DNA of 64,000 nucleotides from Aldrovandia affinis (lineage: Eukaryota; Chordata; Actinopteri; Notacanthiformes; Halosauridae). Of this stretch, positions 1-10,836 are shown piece by piece. Location of the stretch: positions 3,363,625 through 3,427,624 of the forward strand of contig JAINUG010000020.1 in assembly GCA_029706075.1 (NCBI GenBank), read 5' to 3'. The position numbers and the translations under genes were made by a program. The notes under the pieces were generated by a model that had not been told where the DNA came from, searched no databases, and worked only from the letters and a program-made list of their open reading frames with translations. Every line of letters starts with the position of its first letter. Within the stretch, counting starts at the first letter, position 1.

Positions 1-207
1 AAATCAGACATTGATGCACTGCCTGCTGACCTCGAACAAGATGCTTCAGGAACAAGTGCGGCTGCTGAACAAGAAGAATCAAGCCAGACACTACAAAACT
101 CTGCAGGAAATCTACAGGAGACCCAAACCTAACAAGGAAGCTGTGTCTCAGTTACGGGACTTAGAGTATGAGGGTCGCAGGGTATTCATTACATCGGACA
201 CTCTAAA

Positions 208-625
208 CAGTGGTTCTCAAACATCTCTTCGGGGACCCCCAGCCAGTCGATGTATTTATATTTACATATTAGGCATTTAGCAGACGCTCTTATCCAGAGC
301 GATTTACACAGTTTACATTTCTTTACATACAATCCATTTATACAGCTGGATACTTCACTGAAGCAATTCAGGTTAAGTACCTTGCTCAAGGGTACAACGG
401 CAGTGCTCCATCTGGGAATTGAACCAGCAACTTCTGAGTTACAAGCCCAGCTCCCTAACCATTATACTACACTGCCGCCTATTTGTTCAATTCCACTACC
501 AGCGCACCTGATTCAACTCATTACTACTTAACGAGCATTGATTAGTTGAATCAGGTGTGCTGGTGGTGGAATTGAACAAATATGTGGACTGGCTGGGGTT
601 CCCCGAGGAGAGCTTTGAGAACCAC
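208..625. mobile_element. hAT-type MITE inserted in the decayed exon
   Basis: Terminal inverted repeats CAGTGGTTCTCAAA (from 208) and TTTGAGAACCACT (to 625) continue inward as partly matching arms (CGGGGAC...CCAGCCAGTC and its complement). They are flanked by a near-perfect 8-bp duplication, actctaaa (200-207) and gctctaaa (626-633). The interior has a long hairpin around TTCAATTCCAC...GTGGAATTGAA (about 486-577). No transposase is encoded. The 8-bp target duplication and the TIR type point to the hAT superfamily. A SINE was later inserted into its left arm. Confidence 0.75.
250..479 (-). mobile_element. tRNA-derived SINE, minus orientation
   Basis: Read on the minus strand from 479, the sequence begins GGCGGCAGTGTAGTATAATG, a tRNA A-box-like stretch. 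It is followed by a B-box-like GGTTCAATTCC (about 413-423). It ends near 250-300 in TCGCTCTGGATAAGAGCGTC and TGCTAAATGCC, then an A/T-rich (TAAATA)-like tail. That tail matches the 3' end of the LINE fragments at 3985-4300 and inside the array at 40441-45408, the arrangement expected if the SINE uses that LINE's reverse transcriptase. It sits inside the MITE at 208-625. Confidence 0.75.
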
Positions 626-1805
626 TGCTCTAAAAGACCCGGAGAGACCATCTAAGATATTGGATGCATACCCCTGTAAAAACATTTTTTAAATTTTAAA
701 TGTACACAAGTTCTCAATGTATAGTCAGATTCATATATTTATGAGCCTGTGTATTCACAGGTTGTGGATGAACTTGAATCCAGTGCACAGGACAAGAGAC
801 AGTTCCATTACTGAACTCAAGGCTCATTGGGACAACTTTTATGGCAATTTTATGGGGTTGTCAAGAAGGTTATGAAACCACCTGTGACATTTGATGTTGG
901 TAAGAAATCTGACTTGTCACCTTTTTCACTTATCATTTTGAATACGCTGTAGTTTTTTTCTCCATACTTTTGATGGATGGTTTTCGATGCAGGTGTGTCA
1001 AGTAACTATAGTAACAGTGTCTTACATGGAATTTAATTGTGTTTGAAAAAGTGGAGCAGTCAATACAACTGATGAGGGCCCTTCCAGAAATCTTCTACTC
1101 ACCCAATGCGCCACTGAAGAAGATGGGATCTGCTAGTGAGGCCCTGCTTCATGTTTTTGAGGTAACAATACACTTTCACTTCACAGTCCATGAACAATTC
1201 ACGCACACCAGTGCCATATAATTCTGGTTCTGTTCTGTCCGTTCTGTCATTGTGTTGTCTTCACAGAGTTTTGACATTTTGCAGCCAGATGTCCATCTGT
1301 TTGAAATTAATGTTACTGCGTAAGATGTATGACTACTTTGGTTGTTGAGTCTTATACTCTGTTGTCTATGCTTTTAATTTACCAAATTAACCTATGGTAT
1401 TAATTAAGTACTTGCCTGTTCTAGTCTTTGACAGAACATTGAATCTTTTGTGTAATACTAAGAGACATTTGTCTTTGTGTTTCTAGCCCACCAAAAGTCC
1501 CAACAGTTTCCTCAAAAAGCAACCTCTACCCAGCCCAGTCCTTGTAATTGGCGAAAGCAACTGCGTGGTGGCAGTGGGGTCGACACCAGCTACGACATTC
1601 TCCAGGGAAAAATCTCCTGAAGGTTTGCTCTATCTCATGGCCTTCTATTACACTTTCCACATGACATATCCCAAGTGTATAGCCACAATCCTGTCTGTCC
1701 TTCAGACGGAAGTCCTGCAGGAACAAATTCAACAAACCTGTACGTATAAAAAAGCCATGTTTGGAAGAAGTTCAGAATGGAAGAAGTTTGTTGGCGAGTA
1801 GTGAG

Positions 1806-3048
1806 ACATGTAACTGGATAAAGTGCATGTTAAACTCATGCACACAGTATTATACACACTGGATATGCCATTGCCATTACTGCTTAGTGGCCCTTTTGTC
1901 ATAATGCAAGTTTTTTTGTTTGTTAAGATGTGTTCATAACCTTAGAGATGTGTACCGTGTACTTTTTTTAACTGTCTAATTTTTAAATGGTTATGTTGCC
2001 TTAATGCCAAGTGACTTTCTTGTCAGTTCATTTAGCTAATTAAGATGCAGTTTTAAATTTTAGTATTGTCAGGGTTATCACGCATCGTGGAAAATCATTG
2101 AAAATTATTCTGTCATGGAAATTGATGAAAAAGCTCTGTCATGGACATTTCTGATTCCGTGTAACGTTATATATATTTTTTCTTCTTTTCCGATAATGTT
2201 ACTGCAAAATGTATCTTCCCCTGCCACCGTTGTTGCCACCTGCCATGGCTGTTCTCACACACACAATGAGTTGTCTACTTGTACTGGCAACGAAACGTGT
2301 TAGGTTATGAAAGTCCATTCTTGCGTAAGTCGCAAAAAAATGTCATTGAAAACCTTAAATTTGTCATGGAAAATGGAAATTTGATTTGAGTGGGAACCCT
2401 GTATTGTGTACTCACAATGTCTTAAAGTGCTGTTTATTTCAGAAGTGTTAACACATTTGTTTCACACTGTTTGTCAATCAAGATGTGTGGTTGCATACAA
2501 TTGTATTGTCAATAAAGAATTTAAAGATTGTGAAACTGTCTTGAGTCTTGTTATAAGAATCACTGTATTAAAGTATTTCCTAATTATAGCTGTACTGACT
2601 AGTTTTAAGGCTGTAAATTACTTATTAAAGGTAATTTCTGTTTTAAGATGACATTTTAGTCCTATAGATGTAAATATGAGTCAGAAAGGGCAATTTCAAG
2701 AAAAACAGGTTTAATACAAAGGCTTAAAACTAGATAATGGAACTAGTTTTAGTTACATTTCTCACCATTATCTCTGCATAGCGAAATCACATGCTTATTT
2801 TATGAGATCTTAATGAGTGAAATGTTCTATTGACAGGTAAAATTACTTATTTCAGATATGTTTTTGCTGGGTATAAGCAATTTTTTCTCATTTTTTGACA
2901 CAGATTTTTTGCAGTGTATTAACAGCTTTTGCTATTATAGGATTGGTTATGGAGAAGATATATTTTAATCAGGGACATAGAAGTTAAAATAATGAGTAGA
3001 ACAGCCCCCAATAAAAAAAAAAGACAACCCAGTTTGGAATTCTGACTT
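1806..3048. other. non-coding interval between decayed gene and def6 3' end
   Basis: AT-rich sequence with no convincing coding region. A plus-strand AATAAA (2511-2516) lies about 700 bp past the stop of the decayed gene and could be its old polyadenylation signal. The region just below 3048 should hold the def6 3' UTR on the minus strand; I did not find a clear minus-strand polyadenylation signal close to the stop. Confidence 0.5.
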
Positions 3049-3239
3049 TTAGGGGATGTCCATATCTCTGTTGGAAGCCTGTGAGAGATGCTTCTCAGCC
3101 TCCCCACGACTGCTGTCCACATTCTCTTTGGTCTCGTCATCCTTGTCCTCTGACCGCTGACGCTGTTGCAACCCGGTGTCTCTGAGTGACATCGCACGGA
3201 CACTGGAGAAGGAGGAGCCCCCTATGGATGGTTTTCTCT
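3049..3239 (-). CDS. def6: def6 terminal coding exon 11 (residues 554-616) and stop
   Basis: After the acceptor TTCAAG the frame reads (E)[20 protein letters not shown], then a polar Gln/Asp/Glu-rich tail, ending NRDMDIP and TAA at 3051-3049. This region is poorly conserved in the family, so the assignment rests on phase, open frame and the join to [10 protein letters not shown]. Confidence 0.88.
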
Positions 3240-5233
3240 CTTGAAACAAGTGAGGAGAACAAAACGCAGAGTGAGCTCTTCGCGACACAGCTCTCAGTTC
3301 AGCCGGCCTTGTATTTCGGTGATCGCCAAGTGAATAAGGACAAGCCCTTGTCCTGGAGAGCAAGGTGACCGATTGTATTGGGAACCAATGTATCACCAAT
3401 ACCTTTGACTGGAAGCCTTTGAGAAATATAATTGCTGCTCATACAGGGCTTGTGTTGGATCTATGCTTAAGCTCCCATGGTTTGATCATAGAGCAATGCA
3501 GATGGTGAGCAAACATTTACAGATTATTGCTGATCCACAAGAATAGCAGTGATTTGTACCTCCACCCATGTCTGCTTATCTTCAGATGACAGACTTGAGG
3601 AAATGGGAGATTAATTGTTAAAAATACAATGGAATCCAAGATGACACGTATGAGAGTGGCCGTGCTTCTATATTTCTTTCGCTTTTTTTTCTGTGCGTGT
3701 GTGTTTGTGTTAATATGTGCATTTGTCTGCTTTTTCTATGTTTGCGCTTTTCTGCATGACGGTCTGTATTTGTTCTGTGTATGTGTGTGAGAGAGTGTGT
3801 ATCAGTGTTTTTTTCTACGTGTGCGCTTTTTCTGTATGTGTCAGTGTTTTCGACTGCATTTTTATTGTGTGTGCGTGTCTCTCAGCCCTAAACCACATGG
3901 CCCCGAGAGCGGTCTCTACACCGCATGCTGTTAAAAAAAAGGCTAAGTCGTGTGTTAGAGGCATAGCTTGTTACAGATGAATCCATTATCACTGAAATCT
4001 GTACATCTAACTAATTGTCATCACCACTGCTTACATGTTTAATACTGTTTTTTGTAACATGTATCCATGTTTAAAACTTTATCTAACAAAAAAAGTTAAA
4101 AATGTACTAACCTTTTCCTTCCTGGTGTTACGGGTATGGTATGCAGCTGCCAACAATGATGTCTATTGCTGTATTACTGCACTGATCTCTTGTGCGAACA
4201 TTTGATTGATCATACCATATATTAATGCACATCTTGTAAATCACTCTGGATAAGAGCGTCTGCTAAATGCTTAAAATTTAATGTAAAATGTAAATTTGGG
4301 CCAAACACACCACTTTTAAGAACACTACTAATTTTAGACAATGGGCAGTTCAATGCAAGGGCTGTTCTGTTGTCTGAAGATTTCAGAGTGATTTTCCAAC
4401 CTCATTTACTTCACATGCACTGAAAGCAATATTCTGACAAAGCAAAGCAATTTCTTCCGGAAATATTTATGTATTTAGGGATCCAAGCACTACAGGTGTT
4501 GAAATTGTCTTGTCCAAAACCAATGACACAAAACCACACTCCAACACTACAGAATCCTTTCCTCCTTTGACTCCACCCTGGTCTTGTCACTTGCTCACCT
4601 CCAGGTCTTATTGGGTGCATCAGTCGGTTCATCTGAACATTCCAGTGCTTGACATTGGTGCTGGCTTGACGTAGCTTCCTCTGTGCAGCCTAGAACAAAA
4701 GGATTGAGACATGGGCAGTGTTTATAGTAGGATAATGAAGGGGGATGTTAGGTTCCAGCTACAGCACTAGCTGTTGGTGTAGTAATTACCAACAAGGTCC
4801 AAGGTTGAATCCTGACCAAGCCAGCGCCGAGTGTGGCCAGCAACCCTGCGGAGCAGCGCATAGCTGGCTATAGCATCACTCAGCAAGAGAGGGTTGTAGT
4901 CGTCAGGGTATCCCCCTGAAATATATTGGCTCTAGATATTTTGGGCCACTTCAGTGAAAGCATCTGTCATATCAATTACATTTAAACTCCTGCCCATTAC
5001 ATGATTAAATCTACATCTTATCCTGTATGTTATTAGGTTAATTGTAGTGTAGGTTCAGAACTGAGAAGGAAGAAGGTTGGAAAGTAGTTTGACCTTGTTT
5101 ACACACACTGTTTTGAGGGGGGACAGGAAGAAATGAAATGCCTGTGTAGACACCAAAACAGGAAGCTGCTTTAAAATGATCTGCAGCCAGATGTCACAGT
5201 TAGGCACTGGCACTCCAGGCTTCTCAGAAGATG

Positions 5234-5270
<37 letters not shown>

Positions 5271-7945
5271 CGTGTGCGTGCGTGCGTGTGCGCGCGCGGC
5301 GGCTTGGGTCATTTACTGACATTAAGTCTTCTAATATGGGATATGTCATTGCACAGCAGTGAAACATACAAATATGAACTGCACACTAAAGGACAAACAT
5401 GAAATAGTAACGGATAAACTCGGATTAGGCAGATGAATGTACTGTGCACGTGTTTATATAAACTTTCAGACTGACTGATACACAGACAGCATTACATATG
5501 CACACACGCCAATAATATTATAACATTCAACAATTACAGTTATAACACTTTTCCTCTTTTTTCACCCTGCCTTTGGAATCACCAATAACGGAATTTATGC
5601 AGGAAACGGTAACTAAGGTGCACGGTGGTTACATGTTTTTTTTTTTTTTTTGCCATGTAACCATGGTTACATGGTTACAACCACCACCACTGGCAACAGC
5701 TGCTTTGTCATAAGGTGTATTGACGTAACAACTTGCGCACTGTTACCCGCACCGCGTCTTCTCTGGCATACTCTCTCTCACATACACAGACCGGCCTGCT
5801 CACCACCACGTCCTGGTCCACCCGGTGGCGGTTGGCCCGGACCTCCTCCAGCTGCCGCTGGGCCTCATCAAGAGCCCGGGACTTGCTCTCCATCTCCTGT
5901 CTGAGCTCCTGCTTCTCCCGCTGGGTCTTCAGGATGTAGTCCTCCTGCTCCTCCTGCAAAGCCATCAGCGCCTTCATCCTCTCCTCCTCCTCCACCAGCA
6001 GCCTTTGGGGCGCGGAAGGAAAGAGCGAGACGAGAGGGAAAGCAAATGATCTTCTGATTAACGTACACAGTGGCGGCACGGTGGTGCAGTGGATAGCGCT
6101 GTCGCCTCACAGCAAGAAGGTCTCGGGTTCGAATCCAGGCCGGGGGCCTTTCTGGGCGGAGTTTGCATGTTCTCCCCGTGTCCGCGTGGGTTTCCTCCAG
6201 GTACTGCGGTTTCCTCCCACAGTCCAAAGACATGCACGTTAGGCTAATTGGAGAGTCTAAATTGCCCGTAGGTATGAGTGTGTGAGTGAATGGTGTGTGT
6301 GCCCTGCGATGGATTGGCGACCTGTCCAGGGTGTATTCCTGCCTCTCGCCCGGAACGCATGCTGGGATAGGCTCCAGCCCCCCCCCCCCGCGACCCTGAC
6401 CAGGAATAAGCGGCTTAGATAATGGATGGATGGATGGATGGACGTACACAGTAAGAATCAACCTGACCAAAAATGATAACACGCTGAACTGGAGCATGAA
6501 TACAATCGGCTAACTAGCTCTATTGACCCCTGTGTAAAAGGCCTTAGGGCTCAACATATTCTGCAATCTATATTGTTTTTCAAATGACGCCCACCCCTCC
6601 AAAAAAAATGTGCTCGGGTGGAGAGACAGAAGAAGAGTGAATGCCTTTGTAATCAGCTTCCAAGGATAAAAGTGTGGAACAGTGATTTGCCAAACATAGA
6701 AGCAACCAATCCCAAAACAAAAAGAGGTAAAAAATGCAGCAGCAATGATTTAAGGGTTCCACTTCTGTACCACGAGTGAGAGTAACATAAATAAAGACAA
6801 CCCTGTCCCGATATTACAAGTAGCATAAATATGTTACAGTATATGATGTGTGAATATGGCATACTAAACCAATATTTGGAGTATGGCAGTGATGCTGAAG
6901 CAAGCATATTATGGTGACACTTAAAGACAGGTAAAGAGCTAAACAGGAACAGATAACACTGGCACCCTCCATATCCCAGACTCCCCCACTCAATATAACA
7001 AGACTCACTTTGGGGCAAAGTAGGAATGTTTTGTGCCACAACTATGTGCCACAAAGTTTTGTGCCACAACTATGTGAAGACAAGCAGCCATTTTGTTTAA
7101 TCAACAAAGTAAAATAAAGAGTATGGTGGTATAACATTTTGATGCTAATGCGTAATAACTGATACTGAATACACAATAGGTGTTTGATTCATGTACACTG
7201 GCAGGCTATCAACTGACTGATCTTGTTTGGGCAGTGTGTTAGATTGAAAACAAAGGCCTATGTGTACAGCCAGGCTGAGTGTGCCTGGATTCAATGAGGC
7301 TTAGGTGCACAGCTTCCTTGGTTTAAGGCTGGATTTCCTCAGGAACCGAACTGAACGGCCACACTTGTACAGGATATCTGCTGTTTTGATCAGGAAGCCG
7401 AAGATTAGCCCCCTCCACATGCTACTGAGTCTCCTCCAGTCACTTAACATTGTCACATCTGTTGCACCATGCAGTACACAGCACTTTTACCATAACAGTC
7501 ACTGGTTAAGGAACCAGCCACTCACATTCTTCAGTGGGTGTTATGAGATGTTCACACACGCACAACTGATGTCAGTGGTTTGAGTAAACAGCGCAGCCGT
7601 TTCTCTGTCATGACTTTCTGGTGACAGACTGAACAATTTATCTGCACACAACAGTCACAGGGATGCATAGGAAGTGAACACAGAGCAGCTCCATATATAT
7701 CAAGTAGTGTGCATTTATTTATGATTCCATAGGTTCTCTCTCAGTATGTAGTTTAAGCACAAGCATACAATATATTCATCATAGGGGACTTTGTCAGGCC
7801 GCAGACTTGACAGATGTAAAAGGAGACTGAATATTATCTAAAGGTGGCAGAGTTTTTACATGGCAGGCAGACATGAGTGCAAAGAGCCAAGGGTGCGTAA
7901 GAATGATTGCTGACACTTCCTGTCTTTCAGTGATTTGAAGATGTG

Positions 7946-7976
<31 letters not shown>

Positions 7977-10799
7977 TGTGCATTTGTATATCCATGTGTG
8001 CGTCTTTGTGTGTACAAGTCAGTGTGTGTGTTTGAATGTGCGTCTACACTATGTGTGTGTATGCATTAATAAGTGTAAGAGGAGGAATGTGTGCGTGTGT
8101 GTGTGTGTGCATTAATATGAGTGAAAGAAGTGTGTGTGTATGTGTGCATTAATATGAGTGAGATAAGTGTGTGTGCGTGCATTAAAAAGTGTGAGAGGAG
8201 GAGTGTGTGTTCAGTACCTGGTCTGCGCGTAGCGGAAGACCTCCTCATCCTGCCGGGCTTTGATCTCCAGGTGCAGAGCTTCCTCCAAGCGCTGCTGCAT
8301 CTCCTCCAGCTCCTGGATCCTCTTCCGCTGTCGCTCCGCCTCCGCCTCCTTCAGCACCATCTCCGCCTGCATGCTGTCGCGTGCCTGGAGCAGGAGCCAG
8401 ACACAGGGACACACACTGTGACAGGGACATGCATTTTACTTACTTATTATTATACATCTATTTATTATTATTATTATTGTTATTGTGTTACTGTGTTGTG
8501 GAGAGAGCTCCATATGGGAGCACTCATCACTTTATACTGCCATCCAGTGATGTGTAATATTGTAAATTAGTTCTATCTATCTTACTTATTATATTATATA
8601 TATTATATTATTATATTATATATTATATATTATATTATATTATATTATTTTTATTATATTATATTTTACTATTTTACTATTTTTTTACAATTTATTACTG
8701 TTATTCTTATTGTGTACTGTTGTGTTGTGTTGTGAAGAGAGATCCATATGGGAACAACAAATCTCACTGCCATGTACGCATGTGTACGTGATCAATAAAA
8801 CTTGAAAGAAGACACCAGTGATAGCCAATTGTTTGTATTCTCTGTCCTTCCTCAACTTGTTTTTCCTCATTCTCTGTATTCCTGCACTGTCCTTCCCTCA
8901 ACTCTTTTCTGCCGTTCCCTCGCTCCCCAGCTTTTCTCCGCCACCCTTTCATTTCTCACCTCCCCTCCCCCTTTCTCTACCCTCCCTCCCTCCGTCTCCT
9001 CCTTTCTCCCGCCTCCCCTCCTCTGACCTCCTCAGCCTCCCGCAGCTGCACCTCCAATGCCTGCTGCAGCTGCTCGCGCTGCTGCCTCCGCCGCTGCTCC
9101 TCCTGCTCCAGCAGGGCCTCCGCCTGCCGCTGTGCCTCCCTCAGCAGCTCCAGCTCCGCCAGCTTCACCTCCTTCTCCCCCTGCAGGGCCTGCAGCCTCT
9201 GCAGCTCCTCCTCCCTGTCCGCCCGCCTCCTCTCCCTCTGCTCCCGCTGTTCCCGGCGCCTGAGCTTCAGGTCGGCGTGCAGGGAGGACTTGCCCTCCGC
9301 ATGCAGCCGAATGGCGGTTTGGATGGCTGCAGTGGAGGGACAGAGGCCGTTTCATCAGCTCATTGGGGGCTAATGATAAGTAAGGAGTACCACTGTTCAA
9401 CAACTGGACCTGGCCTTACTGGTTACAAATGCACTGGTGGTCAGGACACATAACCTTCTTACACCAATGCTGCAATGCGCTGAAACGCCGATATGTTTTG
9501 AGAACATTTTGAGGTTGCTACTTTGTAAAGCACAGATTTATATATATTAAAAAAGACAACTTTCATATAAAAAAGTGGAGGATGTTGATGTGATGGGAGG
9601 CCTAAAAGGACATTCAAAATTGAGAAAAATAGGGGCTAGAAAATCCTTTTTTTTCAGAAAACAGCTCTCTTTTAAGCCCATTTTCACCTGAGAAATACAG
9701 CATCTTACTGGGTGGGTGTGGTAATGATATTCTTGATTAAATTAAGTCTAGCCTGGTTGACAGACGGTCTCTCAACTCCCACCCCACACTCAACCCATAC
9801 CAACGTGGCTACTGCTGGCTCCTATGGCAGAGCACATATTCACTCCCTTGAAAAGTGAAGTAATTTCCATCAATATCGCTGGAAAAAAAGGAAAAACCAA
9901 CTGATGGTTTATGTTGTAATGTTTACAATGTAATGTTTCATAAGGGCATCACTGTTTTTTAAAAGGCTAAACAACCTTTTCTTTTTCTTATCAGCGCAAA
10001 ATATTCAACAGATGCTTGACAAGGGGAAGATCTGCATGGCAACAAGGGGTTGACAAGCGGAAATAATGAATACAAACTTTTCCACTACATCACCTGCTAT
10101 GTTTTAACCCAGCTATGTAGAGCAAGTGGCTTTACATGGCTTTTTACATGGTTACCTAACCATGTTTTTCTTCAGTGGGTGTTATGAGATGTTCACACAC
10201 GCACAACTGATGTCAGTGGTTTGAGTAAACAGCGCAGCCTTTTCTCTGTCATGACTTTGTGGTGCATGACAATTTATCTGCACACAACAGTCACAGGGAT
10301 GCATAGGAAGTGAACACAGAGCAGCTCCATATATATCAAGTAGTGCGCATTTATTTATGATTCCATAGGTTCTCTCTCAGTATGTAGTTTAAGCACAAGC
10401 ATACAATATATTCATCATAGGGGACTTTGTCAGGCCGCAGACTTGACAGATGTAAAAGGAGACTGAATATTATCTGAAGGTGGCAAGAGTTTTTACATGG
10501 CAGGCAGACATGAGTGCAAAGAGCCACGGGTGCGTAAGAATGATTGCTGTCACTTCCTGTCTTTCAGTGATTTGAAGATGTGTGCGTGTGTGTGAGTGTG
10601 CATTTGTATATCCATGTGTGCGTCTTTGTGTGTACAAGTCAGTGTGTGTGTTTGAATGTGCGTCTACACTACGTGTGTGTATGCATCTGTGAGTGTGTGT
10701 GCATGCATTAATAAGTGTAAGAGGAGGAATGTGTGCGTGTGTGTGTGTGTGCATTAATATGAGTGAGATAAGTGTGTGTTTTTCTTACTAACTACATAC

Positions 10800-10836
<37 letters not shown>

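Larger units (their letters stand above)
1..1805 (+). pseudogene. 3' part of a SAMD3-like fish gene-family member, decayed
   Basis: A chain of exon-like pieces on the plus strand ends in a last exon (about 1487-1801) reading ...LLYLMAFYYTFHMTYPKC..., then LSVLQTEVLQEQ and finally SEWKKFVGE before a stop. I recognise this tail from memory as the C-terminus of the multicopy fish family often named 'sterile alpha motif domain-containing protein 3-like'. Its function is not established, and no SAM domain lies in the window. Upstream pieces include EYEGRRVFITSDTL (about 166-207), resuming after an insertion as KDPERPSKILDAYP (from about 634), an exon after the acceptor at 761, and VEQSIQLMRALPEIF (about 1050-1095). 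The exon at 762-900 needs two frame changes to stay readable (VVDELESSAQDKRQ, then ITELKAHWDNFYG, then GVVKKVMKPP), and the first piece is interrupted by a transposon. I therefore call it a pseudogene. The 5' part lies outside the window. Confidence 0.55.

Noticed and set aside
5055-5312. Minus-strand open frame rich in His-Thr
   Set aside because: It is a translation of the (GT)n microsatellite and has no coding signal.
5868-6497. 209-codon minus-strand open frame through exon 9 and the SINE
   Set aside because: It is mostly antisense SINE sequence joined by chance to a wrong frame of exon 9; the def6 frame is different.
8818-9453. Long plus-strand Leu/Pro-rich open frame
   Set aside because: It is the antisense shadow of def6 exon 7, whose GC-rich coiled-coil codons lack stops on the other strand.
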